Shown: positions 61,101-64,000 of the stretch, piece by piece | How the letters are laid out: the number at the start of each line of letters is the position of its first letter | Position numbering within the stretch: the first letter of the stretch is position 1 | Source of the DNA: Tetracentron sinense | Taxonomy: Eukaryota; Streptophyta; Magnoliopsida; Trochodendrales; Trochodendraceae | Reading direction: 5' to 3' | Length of the DNA: 64,000 nt | Assembly: GCA_015143295.1 (NCBI GenBank) | Contig: CM026571.1 | Span: forward strand, 8,746,501 to 8,810,500 | The notes under the pieces: model-generated | Seen by the model: the letters and a program-made list of their open reading frames with translations, nothing else | The model's database searches: none | What the model was told of the DNA's origin: nothing | Program-made: the position numbers and the translations under genes

Positions 61101-62650
61101 ATTATTTTGGTACTTTGTTCTCACAACCAGATGCATTACAGTTTTTAATTCCCTACCCGTAGCTAAACCAAAAGAAATGCTCATTCTAAAACACTTCTCT
61201 AAATTTTGTACGTGTTATCTGATCAATTTATCAACTTCTTCAACACGACATCAAAGTAAAAATTAAAAAGTACAAATAGTATTAAAAAAAAAAATGATTG
61301 ACGCGCCTTTTGTGCCATGTAGCATGCTTACACCTAATACTACGATTGGAGATAATAACATGTAAAGATAAATATAACAACAATCCAATTGTAAACCATA
61401 CTAAGAGTAGCATTCTAATGATAACCCCAATGCGTTCAGATCTGATATCTCGGCTTGATTTCTATAAGGAGGGAGATATTGAGGAGGATATTGGCCAATG
61501 AATTAGAGCTTGGTAGCTAAATATTATGCGGCCAAGAAGCAAAATATTCATAGAACAAGTGTAGATGACATGAGGATGGTGAGATGGATCAATGGAAAGA
61601 GTAAAAGAAAAGTAGGATAAAAACTTGATGCATTTGAGGGAATCTGGGGAGGAGTTCAAATAGGTGATAGAAGAAGGGGAAATCAATTAAGATGACTGGA
61701 CATGTTTGATGAAGATCATTGACGGAACCAAAGAGGAGTGGTTGTTACAAGTTAAAGGCTCTAAAAAGGGCTGGGAGAAGGCAGGGCCTTTGATAAACTA
61801 GAATGGTGGAACATCGACAATCTAATAGCATTACATGCTTAGCAACGACACACAATTTTTTTATTATAGTGCTCAAATAAATCATTTTAACACAACTACC
61901 TCAATATCGAGAAAAAAGACAAAACTTACAAATTAAAATTCATATATTTTATCCGGTGCAAAAATAAACATTACCGTCAGCTGATCTAGACTTGCAAATC
62001 GTTCTCTCACGTGCACGGCCATGTGTGGATCCTACAACTCATACAAAATGCACAAAATAAGTTGAGAGTCATAAAGAACAGAAAGGAAAAACACACCAAT
62101 TCCTGAACCTCAAAACCCCATACACAAACACTACCATTTCCAACTAAAGCTACAAGCAAAAGACCCCACGAACCTTTTCGATTGCAAGAACAGTCGCGCC
62201 GGCATTTACAAGAACATTGGTCAAAGAACCTGTTCCGGGTCCTATTTCTAGAACCAAATCTCCATCTTCAACACCAGCAGCACTAGAAAGCTGCTCATTA
62301 ACGGAAGAATTCAACATGTAATGCTGCAGAATCACGCATTATAATCAGATACTAATGTGATGCTCAAATGCATGCAAGGTGTTTGCTAAAAAGCCCAAGT
62401 GAATTAGTGTCTTGAATAGTGTAGAGAAAATGAGGGAAACCTGGCCGAGAGATTTTCTCGGTATACGGCCCCTGGATTTGAGAGCTTTGAGAGTGGAGTG
62501 ATAGTCGTCTTCGCTTCTAGAGTTCCGGACGTAGAAGCTTCTTCGGCTATACTGGATAATGTGGTTCGGGAGTGGAGGTCGGACTCCATTTCTATTTCTG
62601 GAGGTTGGGGATGAAGAAATTGGCGAGAGAGATTGCAGGAGAGAAATCAT
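30471..62650 (-). CDS. PFC1: Chloroplast-type rRNA adenine dimethyltransferase (KsgA/Dim1 family), 10 exons
   Basis: Minus-strand exons: 62650-62441, 62323-62174, 62031-61975, 42626-42528, 36024-35929, 35011-34927, 33999-33947, 31226-31143, 30740-30630, 30536-30471. They sum to 1011 nt, 336 residues, with no stop; all introns are GT-AG, phase 0 except intron 6 (phase 1). Residues 1-45 are Ser/Arg-rich like a transit peptide. EIGPGTG at 96-102 is the S-adenosylmethionine loop, E119 the likely ribose-binding acid, ED at 143-144 the adenine-site region, and NIPF at 176-179 the catalytic motif IV. The family dimethylates two adjacent adenines in the 3' hairpin of small-subunit rRNA. The plastid member in Arabidopsis, PALEFACE1, is needed for chloroplast development in the cold. 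Length and motif order match it. Introns 3, 4 and 7 are swollen by mobile DNA, but the exons look intact. Confidence 0.93.
30630..30740 (-). CDS. PFC1: PFC1 exon 9
   Basis: Encodes 37 residues beginning [19 protein letters not shown], the family's conserved F-x-KRRK-like C-terminal helix. Acceptor ATTTAG, donor GTAAGT. Intron 8 (30741-31142) carries a poly(T) run at about 30964-30976. Confidence 0.9.
31143..31226 (-). CDS. PFC1: PFC1 exon 8
   Basis: Encodes 28 residues beginning [11 protein letters not shown]. The preceding exon ends FFPQPN, so the usual FFPQPxVDAAV block spans the junction. The donor is GTTGTT, a weak match to consensus but still GT. Confidence 0.9.
31500..32690 (-). mobile_element. 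L1-type LINE RT fragment in PFC1 intron 7
   Basis: Minus-strand RT pieces in order: [20 protein letters not shown] near 32400, [11 protein letters not shown] near 32300, [10 protein letters not shown] near 32125, [10 protein letters not shown] near 31900 and [12 protein letters not shown] near 31680. Stops and shifts are frequent. No poly(A) or clear ends are seen, so it is an old fragment. It has the same orientation as PFC1. Confidence 0.78.
32757..33638. mobile_element. hAT-like MITE in PFC1 intron 7
   Basis: The left end ATGTTTTAAAATGCG and the right end, reverse complement CTAGTGTTATAAAAGGCG, are imperfect inverted repeats. Flanks TGTCATCA (32749-32756) and TGTCTTCA (33639-33646) agree at 7 of 8. 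The interior is A/T-rich with GAGGCxTxAxGCCTCA-like palindromes near both ends. It is related to the element at 39119-39827. Confidence 0.75.
33947..33999 (-). CDS. PFC1: PFC1 exon 7
   Basis: 53 nt. Completes the split Asp codon from exon 6 and encodes [17 protein letters not shown]. Acceptor TTTTCAG, donor GTAAGT. Intron 7 (31227-33946) carries a LINE fragment and a MITE. Confidence 0.9.
34000..34926 (-). other. PFC1: PFC1 intron 6
   Basis: 927 bp, A/T-rich, GT-AG, phase 1. TTGCCATAAGGCATACC-like words occur twice, at about 34423-34437 and 34492-34506, within two similar 80-bp stretches. No transposon ends or gene are recognised. Confidence 0.7.
34927..35011 (-). CDS. PFC1: PFC1 exon 6
   Basis: 85 nt. 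Encodes [20 protein letters not shown] then NIFVNFYS plus one base of the next codon. Acceptor TTCCAG, donor GTATTG. Intron 5 (35012-35928) is 917 bp with no recognised repeat. Confidence 0.9.
35929..36024 (-). CDS. PFC1: PFC1 exon 5 (catalytic motif IV)
   Basis: Encodes 32 residues beginning [24 protein letters not shown] is the motif IV of adenine N6-methyltransferases; the plastid-type family commonly has Phe here where bacterial KsgA has Tyr. Acceptor TTGCAG, donor GTTGGT. Confidence 0.92.
36693..37170. mobile_element. hAT-like MITE with TAGGGCTG ends in PFC1 intron 4
   Basis: AATTCTAG at 36685-36692 and 37171-37178 is a perfect 8-bp target duplication. Both ends read inward TAGGGCTG. 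The arms are filled with GGCTTGG/CCGGGC repeats and the centre is an AT run (about 36895-36925). It has no coding capacity. Confidence 0.92.
37700..38340 (+). repeat. Unclassified repeat-like block in PFC1 intron 4
   Basis: Contains CGTTGGATCATGTT twice (near 37933 and 37971), GTGTGAAGCCATGG and GTGTGAAGCCAGG near 38260-38310, and a TATA-like TTTATAAATACTCCC at about 38160. The TATA region, followed by a short leader-like stretch and CT-rich DNA, resembles an LTR remnant, but I found no matching partner or target duplication. Confidence 0.3.
38361..38880. other. Pyrimidine-rich stretch in PFC1 intron 4
   Basis: C/T-rich low-complexity DNA with repeated CTACAGCC and CTGCTG words. Its Pro/Ser-rich frames look like composition artefacts. 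Confidence 0.5.
39119..39827. mobile_element. hAT-like MITE in PFC1 intron 4, itself interrupted
   Basis: CCTAGGAC at 39111-39118 and 39828-39835 is a perfect 8-bp duplication. The ends read inward CTGTGTTTTAAAAAGCG and CAATGTTTTAAAATGTG. GAGGCTTACGCCTxA motifs occur near both ends. A second MITE sits at 39356-39578. Confidence 0.92.
39356..39578. mobile_element. Small hAT-like MITE nested in the 39119 MITE
   Basis: GTAGACGT at 39348-39355 and 39579-39586 is a perfect 8-bp duplication. Inward ends are CATGGTTTTAAAAAACG and CAAGGTTCAAAAAAACT. Both arms carry the palindrome CCGTTACGTAACGG, so the 223-bp element can fold strongly. Confidence 0.93.
39836..42527. other. Remainder of PFC1 intron 4
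   Basis: No gene. About 40515-40875 carries CCGATACGTATCGG-like palindromes and repeated ATCGGTTTCGG, probably a decayed MITE, though I could not place its ends. A TATATGTGTATATATATAG run is at 41880-41898. The rest is A/T-rich and unassigned. Confidence 0.45.
42528..42626 (-). CDS. PFC1: PFC1 exon 4
   Basis: 99 nt between acceptor TGTGTAG and donor GTAAGA. Encodes [20 protein letters not shown] and 13 more residues ending SSYAK. QEDF is the family's acidic motif. A longer open frame over the same bases in another phase is misleading. Confidence 0.92.
42851..43683. mobile_element. CATAGTT-type hAT-like MITE, copy 1
   Basis: The left end CATAGTTGCAGGCAA and the right end, reverse complement CATAGTTACTTGAGCGA, are inverted. 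AGCTAGAG (42843-42850) and ATCTAGAG (43684-43691) match at 7 of 8. CGCTTCTCGCTTCTCGC lies near the right end. Two shorter relatives are at 58481 and 60460. Confidence 0.85.
43692..44467. other. Intron 3 DNA, nothing recognised
   Basis: A/T-rich. TTTTTCAAAAA-type repeats and TCTCGAATAA words recur near 44330-44470, just before the Gypsy-2 insertion site. Confidence 0.4.
44473..45204 (+). repeat. 5' LTR of Gypsy-2
   Basis: 732 bp, TGTAAGGGATAAAATTCG to TTTTCCTCCTCA. 44520-44760 holds many CGTTGT/ACAACG and CCGTTG/CAACGG words. The TATA box is at 44994. Confidence 0.95.
44994..45002 (+). promoter_or_regulatory. TATA box of Gypsy-2 5' LTR
   Basis: CTATAAATA followed by CCCCC, identical to the Gypsy-1 motif and in the equivalent place. 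Confidence 0.7.
45209..45226 (+). other. Primer-binding site of Gypsy-2
   Basis: TGGGGCCGTCTGTGGGAA starts four bases after the LTR. It begins TGG as expected for pairing with a tRNA 3' end. The tRNA is not assigned. Confidence 0.75.
45261..46557 (+). pseudogene. Gypsy-2 gag, N-terminal and core part
   Basis: ATG at 45261 ([14 protein letters not shown]). A frameshift near 45540-45575 moves to the frame ending with TAG at 45901. The same frame then continues through the retrotransposon gag domain (45925 on: [47 protein letters not shown]). The C-terminal part is Lys/Arg/Ser-rich and ends at a stop at 46555-46557. One shift and one stop keep it from being read through. Confidence 0.9.
46558..47243 (+). 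pseudogene. Gypsy-2 gag C-terminal part with Cys/His motif
   Basis: In shifted frames; 46806-47243 gives [20 protein letters not shown] and [20 protein letters not shown]. The C-x2-H-x3-GH-x4-C arrangement is the zinc-binding-like motif also kept in Gypsy-1. It ends with a stop before the protease. Confidence 0.82.
47244..47579 (+). pseudogene. Gypsy-2 aspartic protease
   Basis: Broken frame with [12 protein letters not shown], then a TAG stop, then [12 protein letters not shown]. The active-site D-T/S-G triplet has its middle codon replaced by the stop, so the protease cannot be made. The frame 47376-47579 continues the domain to SPYNAILGR. Confidence 0.85.
47580..47926 (+). other. Gypsy-2 linker between protease and RT
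   Basis: Out-of-frame pol sequence. Forward reading in shifting frames gives Tat-like linker pieces ([20 protein letters not shown] near 47808-47870) and the start of RT. No independent feature is seen. Confidence 0.55.
47927..49144 (+). pseudogene. Gypsy-2 reverse transcriptase and first RNase H
   Basis: RT blocks: [20 protein letters not shown], then a stop at 48251, [40 protein letters not shown], and YIDDIVLKS as the active-site box. A stop at 48524 breaks the frame, and RT continues in 48533-49144 ([20 protein letters not shown]) into the Ty3-type RNase H ([20 protein letters not shown]). Both RT Asp residues of the box are kept, but the stops inactivate the gene. Confidence 0.93.
49322..49720 (+). 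pseudogene. Gypsy-2 second (archaeal-type) RNase H
   Basis: Two frames: 49346-49552 has [17 protein letters not shown] and [18 protein letters not shown], and a TAG stop follows FCDS. Then [17 protein letters not shown] and [16 protein letters not shown] appear in 49556 on. NNEAEYEAL and DNRHADALA are hallmarks of the additional RNase H acquired by Tat-lineage elements. Confidence 0.88.
49960..50655 (+). pseudogene. Gypsy-2 integrase, zinc finger and catalytic core
   Basis: The HHCC finger runs from [11 protein letters not shown] to KKCSQCQ (near 50020-50140). The core has GIDIV (first Asp), SIIIDNGK followed by a TAG stop (second Asp) and [12 protein letters not shown] (Glu). A frameshift lies near 50270 and the stop after NGK near 50416. 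The sequence is then split by the hAT-like element; 52617 resumes it. Confidence 0.9.
51203..51420. repeat. Tandem array, unit about 45 bp
   Basis: CCTTATAAGGGTTxTGCTAAC-CTC-GTTTTAA units begin near 51210, 51255 and 51300, with a decayed fourth near 51345-51400. CCTTATAAGG is a perfect palindrome in each intact unit. Confidence 0.85.
51442..51990. repeat. Tandem array, unit about 90 bp, about six copies
   Basis: CTTTTTAGTAATATTAAAAA recurs at about 90-bp steps (near 51530, 51618, 51709, 51799, 51888). Each unit also has ATAGGTAATAAGATTATGCC. Units differ by small changes. It is entirely inside the hAT-like element. Confidence 0.9.
52141..52189. repeat. TA dinucleotide run
   Basis: About 49 bases of uninterrupted TA inside the hAT-like element. 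Confidence 0.95.
52617..53027 (+). pseudogene. Gypsy-2 integrase C-terminal part
   Basis: Resumes after the insertion with [16 protein letters not shown] and continues to [18 protein letters not shown] and a stop. Further pieces appear to about 53027 ([17 protein letters not shown], ending NLRQFFQ). GPNWEGPY and LRQFF-like ends are typical of Gypsy integrases. Confidence 0.9.
53028..53711. other. Gypsy-2 spacer after integrase
   Basis: No pol homology. GACATC-ACTGAGCAAA-like segments are repeated near 53216-53270 (TGAGCAAACCAGTGGCTTATCC and TCCACTGAGCAAAG). It is the likely 3' end region of the antisense gene. Confidence 0.5.
53712..56148 (-). pseudogene. Antisense gene of Gypsy-2 (same type as in Gypsy-1), decayed
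   Basis: Read on the minus strand from ATG at 56148 ([18 protein letters not shown]). Exon 1 to 55524 has [36 protein letters not shown] and [12 protein letters not shown], matching Gypsy-1 block by block, with a stop near 55663. Intron 1 is 55523-55386 (GTAACC to TTTTTGCAG) and joins in frame. Exon 2 (55385-54566) has KKLTPEEES and a one-base shift in a G run near 55303-55310, then a low-complexity region. Intron 2 is 54565-54479 (GTACGA to GTTTTAG). Exon 3 is a Glu/Ala/Lys coiled coil to 54054, with one in-frame TAA before the homologous acidic tail ending near 53712. Confidence 0.7.
56377..56388 (-). promoter_or_regulatory. Candidate TATA box for the Gypsy-2 antisense gene
   Basis: Minus strand reads TTTCTATAAAGA, about 230-240 bp before the ATG at 56148. 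The position parallels the Gypsy-1 box at 17605-17613, although the surrounding sequences differ. Confidence 0.45.
56824..58292 (+). repeat. 3' LTR of Gypsy-2, enlarged by a foreign block
   Basis: Matches the 5' LTR from TGTAAGGG to CTGTCA at 57204 and again from AACCTATAAATACC (58079) to CCCTCTCA at 58292. Between these, 134 bp of LTR is missing and 874 bp of other DNA is present. The polypurine-like AAAGGGGCAAAT is at 56812-56823. Confidence 0.92.
57205..58078. mobile_element. Foreign block in Gypsy-2 3' LTR, probably a truncated hAT-like MITE
   Basis: The right end, read inward, is CATAGTTGTCAAGGCGACTA, followed by GGCG/CGCC-rich subterminal repeats, a typical hAT-MITE end. No matching left end is seen, and the left junction coincides with the loss of 134 bp of LTR. 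The middle is T-rich with CTCTCTC runs. An insertion followed by a deletion across its left border would explain this. Confidence 0.6.
58481..58894. mobile_element. CATAGTT-type hAT-like MITE, copy 2
   Basis: Inward ends CATAGTTGCAGGGAAGC and CATAGTTACTAGAGCGA. GTATACCC (58473-58480) and GTATATTC (58895-58902) agree at 6 of 8. It contains a 49-bp tandem copy (58735-58832). Confidence 0.8.
58735..58832. repeat. 49-bp perfect tandem pair
   Basis: The unit starting GCGCCTATATCTC at 58735 is repeated at 58784 without visible change, a recent duplication inside the MITE. Confidence 0.9.
59051..59762. repeat. Tandem array, unit about 237 bp, three copies
   Basis: TAGCACCTTTATCATT starts copies at 59051, 59288 and 59526. 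Each has GGTTCGTCCA/GGTTTGTCCA, CACCATCACTACCACCTTGC and GATTATATTGCCTGGTATT in the same order. A fourth copy fades out after about 59760. It lies in PFC1 intron 3. Confidence 0.92.
60460..60817. mobile_element. CATAGTT-type hAT-like MITE, copy 3
   Basis: Inward ends TATAGTTACCAGAGCAAG and CATAGTTGCACGGAAGC. CTTTTAGC (60452-60459) and CTTTTAAC (60818-60825) agree at 7 of 8. GAAGCGAGAAGCGGG-type repeats lie at the left. It is inverted relative to copies 1 and 2. Confidence 0.85.
60826..61974. other. PFC1: End of PFC1 intron 3
   Basis: A/T-rich. About 60960-61060 and 61400-61800 contain words like GGCCGACCCCAAGT and GATGGTGAGATGGATC that resemble decayed LINE or retrogene 3' sequence, but no motif is firm. 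The PFC1 donor GTAATG begins at 61974. Confidence 0.35.
61975..62031 (-). CDS. PFC1: PFC1 exon 3
   Basis: 57 nt. Encodes [19 protein letters not shown]. With the end of exon 2 (AIEK) it completes the acidic motif after the methyl-donor loop. Acceptor TTGTAG, donor GTAATG. Confidence 0.92.
62174..62323 (-). CDS. PFC1: PFC1 exon 2 (SAM-binding loop)
   Basis: 50 codons beginning [20 protein letters not shown] and including [16 protein letters not shown]. Acceptor TCTGCAG, donor GTTCGT. Introns 2 and 1 are only 142 and 117 bp, in contrast with intron 3. Confidence 0.94.
62441..62650 (-). CDS. PFC1: PFC1 exon 1 with likely transit peptide
   Basis: 70 codons from [20 protein letters not shown] to RIPRKSLGQ, where the conserved KSLGQ-H-(Y/F) block is split by intron 1. 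The first 45 residues are rich in Ser, Arg and Pro with almost no acids, as in plastid targeting signals. This is the only ATG giving such a leader in frame. Confidence 0.9.
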
Positions 62651-62832
62651 TGTAGCTTAGTTTCAAAGAGTAGGGGAAACTGCGGGGGATTAGGATTTAG
62701 GACGAGGTCACTCGGTTCGGTTGTTGGGTCTATGACTAAAATAGAAAATCATTGCGCCATGTGGCAGGCTTCAAGATCATGCAAGCGGGTCCTAACTCCT
62801 AATTGAATTCAATTGCATATATGTGGGCACAA
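62651..62832 (-). promoter_or_regulatory. PFC1: PFC1 upstream region
   Basis: About 180 bp between the ATG and a foldback repeat. No clear TATA box is seen. The leader probably lies here and the rest of the promoter is occupied by the repeats upstream. Confidence 0.4.
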
Positions 62833-63190
62833 GGAGATTAAATCACAGCCCAATCGTGATTGAACCAACAGATCAACACGTGTTCTTTTCAGCCCCTATT
62901 AACCATAGTTAAGATTTATCAACCCTCAGGGTTCAACAATTGGACCTTGGTTTTTAGAAATTCTATTTTTAAAAAAATTAACCTTAGGGTTAAAATTTCT
63001 TAATCCCAAGGTTAATTTTTTTCAAATATATTTTTCTGAAAATCAAGGTTAGTTATTGAACCCTAAGGACTAAGGAATCTTAATCACAGTTTAATAGGGG
63101 GTTAAAAGGACACATGTTGACCTGTGGTTGTGATTGAACTCTCCCTGAGTTCAATCACAATTGGTTATGATTCGATATGATTCGATCTCC
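62833..63190. repeat. Foldback repeat, copy 1
   Basis: GGAGATTAAATCACAGCCCA at the left pairs with the reverse complement at the right, GGAGATCGAATCATATCGAA and CCAATTGTGATTGAAC. The inner arms (AACCTTAGGGTTAA, CCAAGGTTAA) are also complementary, so almost the whole unit is a long imperfect hairpin. Confidence 0.75.
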
Positions 63191-63247
63191 TGTGGAAGAG
63201 GAAAACAAAATTGAAATTTTGAATTTTTTTGTTTTTCTTCCATCATC

Positions 63248-63600
63248 CAATCCACAGCCAATCACTACTGAACTTAGAGAGTACAATCACACCCACATGT
63301 CAACACATTGTAATTCTTTTAACTGTGGTTAAGATTTGTTAACCTTTAATCTTCAACAATCTAATCTTGGTTTTTAGAAATATTTTAAAAAAATTAACCT
63401 TAAGATTGAAATTTCTTAACCCAAGGTTAAAGTTTTTAAAAATATTTTATTATTCCTAAAAACCAAGGTTAAATTGTTAAATCCTAATAGTTAGTGAGTC
63501 TTAATCACAGTTAATAGAAGTTAAAATGGACATGTGTTGACCTATGAGTGTGATTGAACTCTACCCAAGTTTAATCACAATTGGCTATGACTCGATCGCC
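63248..63600. repeat. Foldback repeat, copy 2
   Basis: Same orientation and same order as copy 1, beginning about 58 bp beyond it: CACATGTCAACACA at the left pairs with TGTGTTGACCTATGAGTGTG at the right, and TTAACCTTAAGATTG with CCAAGGTTAA in the middle. The copies have diverged but align over their length. Confidence 0.72.
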
Positions 63601-64000
63601 ATTTTGAAAGGGTAGCAATCCGGCCCTCCAATGAGGTACTTAGCCAGGCAAATTCGAGATTTTTTTTCAAATTGCTTGAATTTTTTAAAGCCCTCTCACT
63701 TGGAGGTCGGGATATGGTCTTGTCCGACGTCCCAACCCTCCATATGCTCTATTATACCATAATATATATAATATCCATATATAAGAAATGTTAGCCCCAT
63801 AGAGCCTTCTAAGCTCTCAATATGGTAGCGCTAAGTGTCACAACTTTTTTCTATTACGTTACTAGAATAAACCATAAATTTTTTTTAAAAAAATTTTGTT
63901 TTCTTAACCTGGTTGAATTAATAACAATGTCAAATGCATCCATAGTGAAATTTCAAAAAAAAAAATTGAATTTTATATTTGGGGCTAGCACACCTTATAC
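63601..64000. other. Window end, nothing recognised
   Basis: A/T-rich with CCCTCACT-type and A-run sequence. No gene, RNA gene or element end is seen. Confidence 0.4.

Larger units (their letters stand above)
42627..61974 (-). other. PFC1: PFC1 intron 3, 19.3 kb
   Basis: GT-AG and phase 0 despite its size. It contains Gypsy-2 (13.8 kb with its own passengers), three related CATAGTT MITEs, a 237-bp tandem array and unassigned A/T-rich DNA. Without recognised insertions it would be about 4 kb. Confidence 0.88.

Overview
This is a plant nuclear window, from a flowering plant with a repeat-rich genome. The evidence is an intact, intron-rich gene for a chloroplast-type rRNA dimethyltransferase, plant-type L1 LINEs (one with an RNase H domain), Ty1/Copia and Tat-like Ty3/Gypsy retrotransposons, and many small hAT-like elements with 8-bp target duplications. 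The species cannot be read from the sequence. Only two host genes are convincing: a 160-residue unknown plant protein (29062-29544, +) and the 10-exon rRNA dimethyltransferase gene (62650 down to 30471, -). The two are convergent, with about 0.9 kb between their coding ends.

Layout. 1-863: low-information flank with a partial duplication. 869-23730: one large nest with a perfect ATATG target duplication. The outer Copia element (A, + strand) has been broken by two 5'-truncated LINEs, a 557-bp inverted-repeat element, a LINE tail and a second, oppositely oriented copy of its own family (Copia B, 10971-21909). Copia B carries a Gypsy derivative (Gypsy-1, 12886-18897, TSD ATATT). 23736-29000: intergenic DNA with a rearranged LINE, a duplication and a MITE. 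29062-30470: the small gene and its 3' flank. 30471-62650: the dimethyltransferase gene. Its exons total 1011 nt, but the gene spans 32 kb because introns 7, 4 and 3 have filled with mobile DNA. Intron 3 (19.3 kb) holds a complete Tat-like Gypsy element (Gypsy-2, 44473-58292, TSD AATAT), itself disrupted by a 1.9-kb hAT-like element inside integrase. 62833-63600: two foldback repeats upstream of the gene.

Most unusual content. Both Gypsy elements carry, between pol (or its remnant) and the 3' LTR, a second gene on the opposite strand. Its predicted protein has an N-terminal domain resembling the plant 'putative gypsy type transposon' family and a C-terminal acidic coiled coil. In both elements this antisense gene can be read with two short introns at equivalent places and a TATA box about 230-260 bp upstream of its ATG. 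Gypsy-1 has lost the gag core and all of pol, yet its last antisense exon stays open for more than 230 codons. In Gypsy-2 the antisense gene points the same way as the host gene whose intron it occupies.

Working together: the host dimethyltransferase probably modifies chloroplast small-subunit rRNA, and all nine of its introns keep GT-AG borders, so the gene appears functional despite the insertions. The retroelements are mostly decayed. Relative ages come from the nesting: Copia A, then Copia B, then Gypsy-1.
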